From: Arthrobacter sp. NicSoilB8
Lineage (GTDB): Bacteria > Actinomycetota > Actinomycetes > Actinomycetales > Micrococcaceae
DNA: 64,000 bases
Assembly (NCBI RefSeq): GCF_019977355.1
Contig: NZ_AP024655.1
Location: forward strand, 2,046,001-2,110,000
Direction: 5' to 3'
The first letter of the stretch is position 1. Every line of letters starts with the position of its first letter. The notes below the pieces were generated by a model. That model was not told where the DNA came from and searched no databases. It saw only the letters and a program-made list of their open reading frames with translations. A program made the position numbers and the translations under genes. Positions 33,963 to 42,871 of the stretch are shown here, piece after piece.

Positions 33963-35000
33963 TCAGTGCCTGGATCCGGGCTGGCGGTGAAGCGATTGCA
34001 GGTAGGCGTTGTAGTCCGACAGGTTCGTGTCGCCGCCGTCCCGGGCCGTGCGCCGCTCGGCGGCGCGGGTTGCGCGCTGGTCCGATTTCTGCCATTTCAC
34101 CACGAGCGCGCCGAGGACGAGCAGGGTTGGAAGCTCGGTGAATCCCCAGGCGATTCCGCCGCCGGCGGCCTGATCGGCCAGCGGGGAGATGTGCCAGCCG
34201 GGCACGGGCCGGGAGTAGAACTTGACCATCAGCGCGGTGGACATCATGACGACGACGCCGAAAAAGGCGTGGAACGGCGCGGTGGCGGCCAGTTCGAGCA
34301 CGGGCAGGACGGGGCCCGCGAGGCGCCGGAGTCCCCGGGCGGGGGTCCTGGGGGAGGGGTCGACGCCGAGGATTCCCCAGAAGTAGAGGAACCCGATGGC
34401 CAGGAAGTGCACGAGCATCAGGTTGTGCCCCCACCAGGTGCCCATGAGGTCGTCAAAGGCCGGGGTGAAATACAGGCCATACAGGCTCATGATGAACAGG
34501 CCAAAGGCCACCGCCGGATGCGCCAGGAATGCGGCCGGGTGCGACTGGATGACCCGCAGCACTGCTCGCCGCAGGCGGCCGCGGCGGCCGGTGCCGCTCG
34601 GCAGTGCGCGCAGCAGCAGTGTTATCGGCGCCCCGAGGACCAGGAATACCGGGGCGAGCATGTTCAGGACCATGTGCTGGATCATGTGGATGCTGAAGAG
34701 TTCCATGCCGTAGCCCTCGATCCCGGTCGCGGTGACGGCCAGGATGATGCCCAGGCCCAGAAGCCACCAGATGCTCCGGGATACGGGCCACCTGATGCCG
34801 CGGCGGTGGAGAACAACGACGCCGCAGCCGTACAACCCGAGCAGGACGAGGACAAGCACAGGCAGGAGCGGAACGGGCTGGGGGTGCCAGGCCAGGACAC
34901 GCGCCAGGGTCGGCGGCTGGACCGGCATCCACATCGGCCCGCTCATCATCACGCCAGGATCTCCGGCACCCGGGACCGGCAGGCTGGTGCCCGGCGCCAC
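33963..35000 (-). CDS. CtaG-type cytochrome c oxidase assembly membrane protein
   Basis: A 345-residue caa3-type CtaG family protein with seven to eight membrane segments and the conserved histidine motifs IHMIQHMVLNML, WGHNLMLVHFLAIGFLYFWG and APFHAFFGVVVM. It assists assembly of the haem-copper oxidase, probably in copper delivery. The reading frame opens at a GTG 2 bp past the MarR stop. An in-frame GTG/ATG 16 codons later (MMSGPMWMP) has GGAGAT upstream and may be the real start. Confidence 0.88.
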   Translation of the reverse strand: MAPGTSLPVPGAGDPGVMMSGPMWMPVQPPTLARVLAWHPQPVPLLPVLVLVLLGLYGCGVVVLHRRGIRWPVSRSIWWLLGLGIILAVTATGIEGYGMELFSIHMIQHMVLNMLAPVFLVLGAPITLLLRALPSGTGRRGRLRRAVLRVIQSHPAAFLAHPAVAFGLFIMSLYGLYFTPAFDDLMGTWWGHNLMLVHFLAIGFLYFWGILGVDPSPRTPARGLRRLAGPVLPVLELAATAPFHAFFGVVVMMSTALMVKFYSRPVPGWHISPLADQAAGGGIAWGFTELPTLLVLGALVVKWQKSDQRATRAAERRTARDGGDTNLSDYNAYLQSLHRQPGSRH

Positions 35001-35002
35001 CC

Positions 35003-35479
35003 CTAGATCCCCAGGATGAGGGTCTCGTCCGCGGACGGTTCGCCCGCGGCCCTGGCAAAAACTTCAAAACCGGTCCGGACCGCGTCAAGATCCGGTCCCG
35101 ACAACGTCTCCAGTACCCGGGAAATCTCGCGCCTGCGCGCGTCCGTGACCTCGGTGTAGACCCGGGAGCCCTCCTCGGTCAGTGAGACGATGACTTCTCG
35201 CCGGCTGCCGGGACTGGCCGAGCGCGCGATCAGGCCGCCGGCGACCATCCTGTCCGCGAAGCGGCTGAAACTGGACTGGTTCGCTCCCAGGCGTTGGGCC
35301 ACTTCACCCATGCGCAGCGGCCCGAAATTGGAGAGCACCACGAGGACCCGGAACTGGGGCAGCGTGACGGTGTCCATCACCGGAGCCAGCGACCTGGCTA
35401 TTACGCCCAGAAGGGCGCGCGAGGCGGTGAGGGTGCCCTCGATGGCAGCGTCGCGGCGGTGGACGGTTCTAGCGTCCAC
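35003..35479 (-). CDS. MarR-family transcriptional regulator
   Basis: A 158-residue MarR regulator with the winged helix at about 40-100 (LPQFRVLVVLSNFGPLRMGEVAQRL and the wing SRREVIVSLTEEG) and flanking dimerisation helices. It heads the CtaG-CcdA-Sco/TlpA operon, and the gap to the next gene is only 2 bp. It probably controls respiration or copper genes in response to a redox or small-molecule signal (inference). It begins with GTG. An AT-rich intergenic stretch lies upstream, shared with the opposing penicillin-binding-protein gene. Confidence 0.9.
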   Translation of the reverse strand: MDARTVHRRDAAIEGTLTASRALLGVIARSLAPVMDTVTLPQFRVLVVLSNFGPLRMGEVAQRLGANQSSFSRFADRMVAGGLIARSASPGSRREVIVSLTEEGSRVYTEVTDARRREISRVLETLSGPDLDAVRTGFEVFARAAGEPSADETLILGI

Positions 35480-35522
35480 GCCGCGACCGCCCGGGAATGA
35501 AGGAACTTACAGAATTCATACT

Positions 35523-35531
35523 TGCTATAAT
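35523..35531 (+). promoter_or_regulatory. Extended -10 promoter upstream of the penicillin-binding protein gene
   Basis: TGCTATAAT, a perfect extended -10 element, lies in a short AT-rich island (about 35505-35545) in otherwise GC-rich DNA between the divergent MarR and PBP genes. No good -35 precedes it, as extended -10 promoters allow. The island could also hold the MarR site. Confidence 0.5.
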
Positions 35532-35660
35532 ACATATATTGCGTGAGGGCATACATCGCGGGTCTCCTGCGCTGACGCTCTAAATTACTGTTCCCGCCGG
35601 CGCACCGGCGGGCGCCGACAGCACTCAAGATAATGTCCCCGACAGTGAAGGATCATCTCA

Positions 35661-37784
35661 ATGGCTCATCCCGGGACTGCCGTGGGACGGTTGCTCCTCC
35701 TTCTCTTCGTCGGGGCGGTGTGCGGGGTCATGGTGGCGGGGCTGATGATTCCCGCCGCCGCGGTGGCCGGTTCGGCGGCAGGGTTCTCAGCCGGATTTAT
35801 CAGAAAACTCCCCGACGAGCTGAAAATCGACACTCCCGCCCAGGCCACCACGGTCCTGGCCAGCGACGGATCCGTCATCGCCACCTTCTTCAGCCAGAAC
35901 CGGGACAGCGTGGCACTGGATCAGATGTCGCCGTCCATCCGGAATGGCATCGTCGCGATCGAGGACGCCCGGTTCTACGAGCACGGCGGCATCGACCCGA
36001 CCGGAATCCTCAGGGCGCTGGCGGCCACCGCGGGCGGCGGACGCCAGGGCGCCTCGACGATCACCCAGCAGTACGTGAACAACGTCATCATCCAGTCCCA
36101 CATCGCCGCCGGGCACCCGGACCAGGTCAAACTCGGAGCCGCCAAAACGGTCGGGGACAAAATCAGGGAGATGAAACTCGCCATCGCCCTGGAAAAGACG
36201 TATTCCAAAGACCAGATCCTCCAGGGCTACCTGAACATCATCTACTTCAACCACAACGTCTACGGGATCGAGGCGGCCGCGGAGTATTACTTTGGCGTCC
36301 ATGCCAAGGACCTGAGCCTGCCCCAGGCCGCCACCCTCGCCGGCGTCATCAACAACCCGGCCTACTTCGACCCCGTGACCGAGCCCGCGCATGCCATCGG
36401 GCGGCGCAATATCGTGCTGCACAAAATGCTCGAGCAGGGAAAAATCACGGCCGCAGCGCATGACAGCGCGATCAAGAGCCCGATCGGGCTAAACGTTCAT
36501 CCGGCCCGGCAAGGCTGCATGGCCGCCGTCACGGCCCCGTACTTCTGCGACTATGTCCAACGGCTGATCCTCAACGATCCGGCCTACGGCGCCGATGAGG
36601 ATGCGCGGCGCAACGTCCTCTACCGCGGCGGCCTGACCATCAGGACCACCCTGGACCCAGGGCTGCAGCGGGTCGCCCAGGATCAGGTCAACGCCACCAT
36701 CGCGGGTACCGACCCGCTGCAGCGCGGGGCGGCACTGGTCAGCATCGAACCCGGCACCGGCAAAATCCTGACCATAGCGCAGAACACTGCCTACAACCCG
36801 GCGCCCGCGCCGGGGAACTACATGGGCAACTTCGCGCTCCCCGCCACCGACGCCAACGGCCATCCGCTGGACGGAGCCGGCGGGTTCCAGATCGGGTCCA
36901 CCATCAAACCGTTCATTTTCGCCCAATGGCTCAACGCCGGAAAATCCATGAACACCGTCCTGAACGGGGCCGTCCGGGACTACCCGCCGGGTTTCCCCTG
37001 GACGAACTCCTGCGGCACCACCACGGGCGCCTATGACCCGGCGACCGGAACTCACCTACTGCCCAACGACGACCCCAACCACTACTACCCGATGAGCGTC
37101 CTGCAGGGGCTGTACCAGTCCATCAACACCATTACGTTCCAGTCCGCCAGCCTCCTGGACCTCTGCGATGTCCAGAAAATGACGACGGCGGCCGGCATTA
37201 CGGATGGACACACGAACAAGCCCTACGACTTCTCCAACATCTCCAACCTCATCGGCTCCGTCGATGTCGCCCCGGTGACCATGGCCAACGCCTTCGCGAC
37301 CTTTGCCAGCGGAGGAACCTACTGCGCACCCAGGGCGCTCGTTTCCATCACCGACAGCCACGGAAGCGCGCTCCCGGTCCCCGGGCCGGACTGCCACCAA
37401 AGCATTGACCCCGGCGTCGCCGCAGGGGTGACCTACGCGCTCAAAAACGTCCTGACACGTGGATCCGGCTACAACATCCCGGTCAACAAAACCGGCTACG
37501 ACATCTTCGCCAAAACCGGTACCACCGACGGAAACACCATGACCTGGACCGTGGGCGCCACCGCCGGGATCGCCACCGCATCCTGGTTCGGCAGCTACAA
37601 AGGCACCGGCCCGCAATGGGTCAACCAAAACATCACCATCAACGGGCGTTACTACGCCGGCGTCGACGGCGCCGACCTCGCCGGCGGCCAATGGGGACGT
37701 TTCATGGACGCAGCCGCACCCCGATTCAAAACAAGCGCCTTCGGCCGTCCGCCGGCACCGACGCTCGAAACGCCAGCCCGATGA
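35661..37784 (+). CDS. Class A bifunctional penicillin-binding protein
   Basis: A 707-residue cell-wall synthase with a short cytoplasmic start and one membrane anchor (about 10-45). The GT51 glycosyltransferase domain (about 70-260) has catalytic Glu101 in EDARFYEHGGID and QGASTITQQYVNN. The transpeptidase domain (about 350-690) has the SxxK motif S413-T-I-K416, SxN as S487-I-N489, and KTGT at 618-621. It polymerises and crosslinks peptidoglycan. The C-terminus lacks the long PASTA or proline-rich tails of some paralogues. It stands alone with its own promoter region. Confidence 0.93.
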   Translation: MAHPGTAVGRLLLLLFVGAVCGVMVAGLMIPAAAVAGSAAGFSAGFIRKLPDELKIDTPAQATTVLASDGSVIATFFSQNRDSVALDQMSPSIRNGIVAIEDARFYEHGGIDPTGILRALAATAGGGRQGASTITQQYVNNVIIQSHIAAGHPDQVKLGAAKTVGDKIREMKLAIALEKTYSKDQILQGYLNIIYFNHNVYGIEAAAEYYFGVHAKDLSLPQAATLAGVINNPAYFDPVTEPAHAIGRRNIVLHKMLEQGKITAAAHDSAIKSPIGLNVHPARQGCMAAVTAPYFCDYVQRLILNDPAYGADEDARRNVLYRGGLTIRTTLDPGLQRVAQDQVNATIAGTDPLQRGAALVSIEPGTGKILTIAQNTAYNPAPAPGNYMGNFALPATDANGHPLDGAGGFQIGSTIKPFIFAQWLNAGKSMNTVLNGAVRDYPPGFPWTNSCGTTTGAYDPATGTHLLPNDDPNHYYPMSVLQGLYQSINTITFQSASLLDLCDVQKMTTAAGITDGHTNKPYDFSNISNLIGSVDVAPVTMANAFATFASGGTYCAPRALVSITDSHGSALPVPGPDCHQSIDPGVAAGVTYALKNVLTRGSGYNIPVNKTGYDIFAKTGTTDGNTMTWTVGATAGIATASWFGSYKGTGPQWVNQNITINGRYYAGVDGADLAGGQWGRFMDAAAPRFKTSAFGRPPAPTLETPAR

Positions 37785-38028
37785 CAAATGGCCGAGTAGA
37801 CATAAAACGTCAGGATTGTGCTGCTATCCCTGCCACCAAACACATGGCCTTGGCCCAGCGTTATCGGGTGTTCTCCAGGAAACAGAATTCCAGGCGTCCG
37901 ACGGGGAGTGGTGAGCGCTGGACAGCCAGCGAGGAATGCGCCGGGAATGAGCCGGCGGGTGCCGCCAGGACTCCTGCACTCCCGGCAGGGTTCCGGCGGC
38001 CCGCCGATCTGATCGGTGGAGGCAGGAC

Positions 38029-39216
38029 ATGAAGGCAGTGGTTGTCGGGGCAGGCATCGCGGGCCTTGTCGCGGCCCGCCAGCTGGGCTTGGCCGGCTGG
38101 GACGTTGAACTCCTGGAGAAATCTCCTGCTCCGCGCCCCGAGGGTTACATGATGGACTTCTTTGGTCCCGGAGTGGAGGCCGCGGAGCGGATCGGCCTCT
38201 ACCCGCGGCTCGCAGCAGTGGCGTACCACGTCGAGGCAGCCGAGTACGTCGATGCAACAGGACACCCCACCTCCAGCCTCGACTACGACCGGTTCGCCAG
38301 GCTTGCCGGCGGGAAGGTCCTGAGTCTGCTGCGCCCGGACATGGAGCGCGCCGCCCTCGCTGCGCTCGACGACGTGCCCCCCGGCCGGGTGCAAGTCAGC
38401 TACGGGGCGTCGGTGTCCCGGGTATGGAGTGATGAGGACGGCGTGCGGGTCACCGTCGGCGGCCCACCGGACATGACGGTCGCCGCGGATGTACTGGTTG
38501 GCGCTGATGGCATCCATTCCGGGGTGCGAGCCCAGGTGTTCGGCCCCGAGGAGGAGTACCTGCGCCCTTTGGGCATGCGTGCCGCCGCCTTCATCGTGAC
38601 CGAACCGCTCCTGAATGCCCGCTTCCGGAACCGGTTCGTCCTCACCGACAGCATCAACCGGATGGCCGGGCTCTACAGCCTCCGTTCGGACGAGGTCGCG
38701 ACGTTCATGGTCTACCGGGATTCCACCGGCTCCCCAGGACACCAGCGTTCCGGGAGCCCGCGGGAACGGCTGCGCCGCGAGTTCGCCGGGCTCGGCCACG
38801 CGATCGACCGGCTGCTGGAACTGTGCCCCGAGCATCCGTACGACGATGTCGTCGCACAAATCGTCATGCCCGGCTGGCAGCGGGGGCGCACCGTCCTCGT
38901 GGGGGACGCCTGCGGCGCCGTGTCGCTCCTCGCCGGCCAAGGCGGCTCGCTCGCCATCGCCGGCGCCGCTCTGCTCGGGGACTTCCTGGGACCCGTGGCC
39001 TCACCTGGGGGAATCAGTCCTGCCCTCGCCGAATATGAGCGCCGCTGGAGACCCCTCGTCGAGGAGGCCCAGGCAGCCGGGAGGCGCACCGCATCTTCCT
39101 TCCTCCCCGCCAACCGGGCCCAGCGCCTCCTGCGCCGGTGGATCATCCGGGCCACCCACCTGCCGGGAATCGACCGGCTCGTGGCCCGCCAGATCCTGGG
39201 CAGAATCGCAAAGTAA
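38029..39216 (+). CDS. FAD-dependent monooxygenase, class A flavoprotein
   Basis: A 395-residue flavoprotein hydroxylase-fold enzyme related to TetX and PHBH-type monooxygenases. It has an N-terminal FAD dinucleotide motif VVGAGIAGLVAARQL, the second FAD/NAD(P)H motif VLVGADGIHSGVR near 157-169, and the GD motif GRTVLVGDACGAVSLLAGQG near 286-305. The substrate is unknown. It starts 244 bp after the PBP gene and has no operon partners, so its role cannot be inferred from context. Antibiotic or aromatic hydroxylation are both possible for this family. Confidence 0.88.
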   Translation: MKAVVVGAGIAGLVAARQLGLAGWDVELLEKSPAPRPEGYMMDFFGPGVEAAERIGLYPRLAAVAYHVEAAEYVDATGHPTSSLDYDRFARLAGGKVLSLLRPDMERAALAALDDVPPGRVQVSYGASVSRVWSDEDGVRVTVGGPPDMTVAADVLVGADGIHSGVRAQVFGPEEEYLRPLGMRAAAFIVTEPLLNARFRNRFVLTDSINRMAGLYSLRSDEVATFMVYRDSTGSPGHQRSGSPRERLRREFAGLGHAIDRLLELCPEHPYDDVVAQIVMPGWQRGRTVLVGDACGAVSLLAGQGGSLAIAGAALLGDFLGPVASPGGISPALAEYERRWRPLVEEAQAAGRRTASSFLPANRAQRLLRRWIIRATHLPGIDRLVARQILGRIAK

Positions 39217-39409
39217 ACCCGACTGTCAAGTAGCGGTGGAGGACCGCCGGCAAACGAACGGCTCAACATCCGCCGGGAGCTTGCCGCTCAGAAGGTCGCG
39301 AAATGCTGCGTCGGCGCCGGCGCCGGGCCGCCGGGCGAAACTGCGGGCAAGCCTGCGCGGCCTGGCCGTCCAGACCCGCCCGCCCCCGGATCTCGTGAAC
39401 CATGGCAGG

Positions 39410-40591
39410 CTACTGCGGCGTACGGGGTCCCGGATTCTCGAACTGCCGGGCGACGAGGACGTCGGTCGAGGAATGGGCCAGGATGGAGAGCACAATGACC
39501 AGGGCCACGAGATGAAAAAGCTCATCGGAGCGCTCCACGCCTGATTCGAGGACGAGAAGCCCATAAACCACGGACGCGAACCCTTTGGGACCGAACCACA
39601 TGGCCGCGAGCTGTTCCTTGACGGGCAGCCGCGTGCCGAGGAATGACACCAGCAGGGCCAGCGGCCGGGCGATGACGATGGCCAGTACTGCGAAGACCCA
39701 CCCCGACCAGGCGATTTCACCGAACAGGAAGGTGGGCGTGATCAAAGCACCAAAGACCAGGATGGCGGCGAGCTTGAGCAGTTCGGAGACCAGTTCCCCG
39801 AACTGCTCGAATTCGTCCCGAAAGCCCGGTCCTGCGGTAGCGACCGTGATGCCTGCCGCGAACGCTGCGAGGAAGAGGTTGGCCCCGGTCACCAGGCAGA
39901 TGGCAAGGACGAGCAGGCCGATGGAGACAGCCACCAGCGGTTGCAGCCCTTTCGTTGCCATCAAAAAGGGAAGCCGCTCCAGCCAGATGACAATCAGCGG
40001 GACCAGGACACCGATCAGCAGGCCAAGGAAGATTTCTCCGGCCAGAACCCCAAGGCCGACGTCCGTTCCACCCCCAACGGCCAGTAGCACGAGAACTACA
40101 GGCAGGGCCAGCCCGTCGTTGAGTCCAGACTCCACGTTCAGGAGGTGGCGCAACCGGCCCGGGACTTCCTTACGCCCCACAATGGCGGCCGCGAACACGG
40201 GATCGGTCGGGGCCAGCACGGCACCGATCAGGAAGCACTGAAGCCAGGGAAGCCCCACCACGTAATGGGCCAGCAGCGCGGTGACCAGCAGTGTCAGGGG
40301 CAGGCCGAGCAGCAGCGCCCGGCCGGGCAAACGCCACGCCTTCCTAAGGTCGGACAGCCCCACTTTCATGCCGTCCGTATACAGGACCGAGAACAGTGCC
40401 AGCTGGGCCAGAACCCCGACGACCGGATCGCCGGGCGCTATGGGGACAACCCCAAGGACGCCCTGGCCCAGGACGAAGCCGCCGAGAAGAAACAACACTG
40501 CGGTGGAAAGTACCGTCCGGCTGGCGCGTTCGGAGATGAGGACGCCCAGCAGAAGCAGTACCGCAAAGGCGAGCGTGAGCATCGGAATCAT
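39410..40591 (-). CDS. CPA1-type Na+(K+)/H+ antiporter
   Basis: A 393-residue cation:proton antiporter with about 12 membrane segments. The ion-binding core is recognisable: GAVLAPTDPVFAAAI (TDP) and NVESGLNDGLALP (ND). There is no long cytoplasmic regulatory tail. I prefer the ATG at 40591 (MIPMLTLAF), since an in-frame ATG at 40615 has no ribosome-binding site. It follows a universal stress protein gene by about 65 bp on the same strand, and such pairs are common in pH or salt stress. Confidence 0.9.
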   Translation of the reverse strand: MIPMLTLAFAVLLLLGVLISERASRTVLSTAVLFLLGGFVLGQGVLGVVPIAPGDPVVGVLAQLALFSVLYTDGMKVGLSDLRKAWRLPGRALLLGLPLTLLVTALLAHYVVGLPWLQCFLIGAVLAPTDPVFAAAIVGRKEVPGRLRHLLNVESGLNDGLALPVVLVLLAVGGGTDVGLGVLAGEIFLGLLIGVLVPLIVIWLERLPFLMATKGLQPLVAVSIGLLVLAICLVTGANLFLAAFAAGITVATAGPGFRDEFEQFGELVSELLKLAAILVFGALITPTFLFGEIAWSGWVFAVLAIVIARPLALLVSFLGTRLPVKEQLAAMWFGPKGFASVVYGLLVLESGVERSDELFHLVALVIVLSILAHSSTDVLVARQFENPGPRTPQ

Positions 40592-40656
40592 CCGCGTTCC
40601 CCCGGAGGGTTGCATGCGTCAGAATTCGGGATCGGAACGGGGGGCGGCGTCAGGAC

Positions 40657-41091
40657 TCAGGTACCGTTCCTGGGACGGACAACCAGAACGGGACAGGGGG
40701 CGTGGTGCACGACCTGGCTCGAGACTGATCCGAGTCGCAGCCCGGCGAACCCTCCGTGGCCCCGGGATCCGACGACAAGGAGGTCCGCATCTTTGGCTGC
40801 ATCCAGCAAAGCGGTGGCGGCGGTATCCCTAACGAGCGTTCCCTCGATGTCCACGCCCTCAGCAGCGACGGCCGTCAGCGCGTCGGCCTGGACACGTTCA
40901 GCGGCGTGAAAGGAGTCGTTGCTGCCGCTGTCCTCCAGCGTTGACGGCACAGGAGGGTAGTGCCAGGCAGTGACGGCCCGCACATTGCCGTGCCGAAGAC
41001 GCGCCTCATCCACAGCCCAGCGAAGAGCCGCCAGGGAGTGTTCGGAACCGTCCACACCGGCGACGATCAAGAACCTGCTGGTTGCGTTCAT
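40657..41091 (-). CDS. Universal stress protein (UspA family)
   Basis: A 144-residue single-domain USP. The N-terminal strand IVAGVDGSEHSLAALRWAVDEA and the ATP-binding loop GSRGHGGFAGLRLGSVS (Gx2Gx9GS) are complete, so it is of the nucleotide-binding type. It ends with the usual CPVLVVR strand. It is upstream of and probably co-transcribed with the antiporter gene. Confidence 0.93.
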   Translation of the reverse strand: MNATSRFLIVAGVDGSEHSLAALRWAVDEARLRHGNVRAVTAWHYPPVPSTLEDSGSNDSFHAAERVQADALTAVAAEGVDIEGTLVRDTAATALLDAAKDADLLVVGSRGHGGFAGLRLGSVSSQVVHHAPCPVLVVRPRNGT

Positions 41092-41221
41092 GTCTTCCGT
41101 CCTTTCACGTGCGGCCTCGGCCCACCGCCCCGGGCAGTGTCAGTCTGTGCCGTCAGCCGGAAGCGGTCAAGGCCCTCATCAAGCAGCCCGGAGAGGTGAT
41201 GTACGTGACGAATTAACCTTG

Positions 41222-41412
41222 ATGGCACCGCCGTGAAGGGATCACCACGGCCCCGTTGTCGGTGAGCAGTTTTTGCGGCACCCCGTGCGCGGTGGTGATG
41301 CCCTGCGTTACCACCGGGAGTGGTGATCGATGAGCTGGAAGATCACGCATTTACGGCCACCGGTGAGGACGTACTCGGTGGCGTCCAGCTGCCACAAATG
41401 CCTCAACGGTTG
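41222..41412 (-). pseudogene. Integrase-core transposase remnant (IS481/IS3-like)
   Basis: Read leftward, one frame gives LRHLWQLDATEYVLTGGRKC then VIFQLIDHHSRW before a stop. A second frame resumes with GITTAHGVPQKLLTDNGAVV. These are the first (WQLDAT) and second (LLTDNGA) catalytic aspartate regions of an rve-type transposase, with about 20 residues deleted between them and both ends missing. It is a relic of a former insertion. Confidence 0.75.
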
Positions 41413-41817
41413 ATGATTGCGAATGCCTCATCCAGCAGGGCCTGGACCGGAGTGGAACCATCCCGTCGCATACATTCAGCCAGAGCGACATCCGGTCAGG
41501 AGAGGGCGGAATGAATCAGTGTCCGTGCGCGGAACTGCCGGGTGTCCTCGGGGCCGCCTGACTTTCGGATTGTTTTTTGGGCTTCTGCAACTTCCCCATC
41601 TACCGAGTCAAATGCATACGCGCCGCCGGAGGACATCGCCCCGAACGGAACAAACCAGCCAAAATTGCCTGCATTCGAACGGCCGGTTAGTGACGCTGCT
41701 GGCCGGTGTCTGCAGGAGAAAACGCGGCCAGCCGCTTCCGCTGACGAACCGGCACGGTCGCATCAGCCCGGGGTCCACGGTCCCTGCGAGGACGACGGCG
41801 AGCAGTGGTTGCTTAGG
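41413..41817. other. Noncoding stretch after the transposase remnant
   Basis: About 400 bp with no supported gene. Open frames here lack family resemblance and ribosome-binding sites, and they disagree with the codon bias of neighbours. It is probably residual DNA of the decayed insertion. Confidence 0.4.
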
Positions 41818-42252
41818 CTATGCGGCTTCGAGAATGCTCTTGAGGTTGGTCAGTTGCGCGACCTCGGTCTGCATCGCGCGGGCGATCATCGGCCCTGCGA
41901 TCTTCATGAGTCCTTTGGGTTGCAGGTCCAGGGTGAACCGGACCTTCGTTCCACCGGGCGCCGCGCTGAGGTGGTACTCGCCGGACGGCCTGGCCGGCCC
42001 CGCTACCACCTGGAAGCTTAGGCGTTGTCCCGGGTTCGCGGTGGTGATTTCGTAGTCACCGGCGATGGGCCGGCCGCCGGGGCCGGCGAGGGTCTGGCTG
42101 TAGACGGCCCCCAATGCCCCGGGTGTTCCGCTCTTCAGGGCGATGTCCTGAATCCCTGAACGCCATTTGGGGTTATTCAGTCCGTCCGCGAGGAACGCGT
42201 AGACGTCCTCCGGTGAACGGCTGATGGTCGTCTCGTTCTCGGCGTGGGCCAT
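41818..42252 (-). CDS. SRPBCC (START-like) family protein
   Basis: A 144-residue helix-grip protein of the polyketide-cyclase/dehydrase-like group: EDVYAFLADGLNNPKWRSG at the start, then strands around LSFQVVAG and VRFTLDLQP, and the long C-terminal helix ending VAQLTNLKSILEAA. These small hydrophobic-ligand binders have no diagnosable activity. It is divergent from the ArsR operon, which encodes a second SRPBCC protein with the same C-terminal ending (KLKQILEAA), so the two are paralogues probably under shared control. Confidence 0.85.
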   Translation of the reverse strand: MAHAENETTISRSPEDVYAFLADGLNNPKWRSGIQDIALKSGTPGALGAVYSQTLAGPGGRPIAGDYEITTANPGQRLSFQVVAGPARPSGEYHLSAAPGGTKVRFTLDLQPKGLMKIAGPMIARAMQTEVAQLTNLKSILEAA

Positions 42253-42519
42253 GGCTTACCCTTCAATGGTTCCCTGTGCCCGCCGATTTCGGCGGTTGAT
42301 GATGTCCACACAGTACGTCGGGCCGGAGCTTGTGCCCACCACCCCGACCCGTCCGATGCGGAGCAGGTTAGGGCCGCCCCGCTGCAGTGGGTTTCGGGGC
42401 CTCCACCAGCGGGCCTCAAGCACCCTTCAAAGCCGTGCCGCCAAGACCATCGAGGTTGGCCCCTGCGGCGTCGGCGTTCACGCGCCTGTTACCGAGAGCG
42501 CCCGGGAAGACCGCTTGCA

Positions 42520-42547
42520 TAATACGTTAGTGCCGACTAACGTATTA
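42520..42547. promoter_or_regulatory. Perfect palindromic operator of the ArsR-family gene
   Basis: TAATACGTTAGT (42520-42531), GCCG, ACTAACGTATTA (42536-42547): 12-bp arms without a mismatch. It ends 3 bp before the GTG start of the ArsR-type gene, so regulator binding would block its own expression directly. The AT-rich arms contrast sharply with flanking GC-rich DNA. Confidence 0.85.
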
Positions 42548-42550
42548 GTT

Positions 42551-42871
42551 GTGCCTGATCTTCTGGAAGTTGCCGCGGAACCAAACAGGCGGGCACTGCT
42601 TCGGCTCCTGGCTGAGGGAGAGAGGACCGTGACGGAGCTGTCCGGGCATTTCGCGGTCAGCCGGTCGGCAATTTCCCAGCATCTGCTGCTGCTGTCCGAA
42701 GTGGGGCTGGTGTCGGCCCGGAAGGACGGCAGGAACAGGTACTACAGCCTGGACGCGGCAGGAATGGTCCGGCTGCGTGAAGAATTTGACTCCTTCTGGA
42801 CCAACGAACTGGATCTGCTGGTGGCTGACGCCGGCCGGCTCCACCCACCCACATCGCAAGGGAAAATCTGA
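42551..42871 (+). CDS. ArsR-family transcriptional repressor
   Basis: A 106-residue winged-helix regulator (VPDLLEVAAEPNRRALLRLL, then VTELSGHFAVSRSAISQHLLLLSEVGLV). No CxC metal motif is seen, so it belongs with the non-metal ArsR proteins that often precede AHSA1 genes. The GTG at 42551 follows the palindromic operator almost immediately, leaving no room for a Shine-Dalgarno; translation is probably from a leaderless mRNA. A GTG at 42530 inside the operator is a less likely start. Its stop and the next start share one base (TGATG). Confidence 0.87.
   Translation: MPDLLEVAAEPNRRALLRLLAEGERTVTELSGHFAVSRSAISQHLLLLSEVGLVSARKDGRNRYYSLDAAGMVRLREEFDSFWTNELDLLVADAGRLHPPTSQGKI

Noticed and set aside
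42224..42550. Long N-terminal extension of the ArsR frame
   Set aside because: It runs through the operator palindrome and the start of the divergent SRPBCC gene, with no family similarity.
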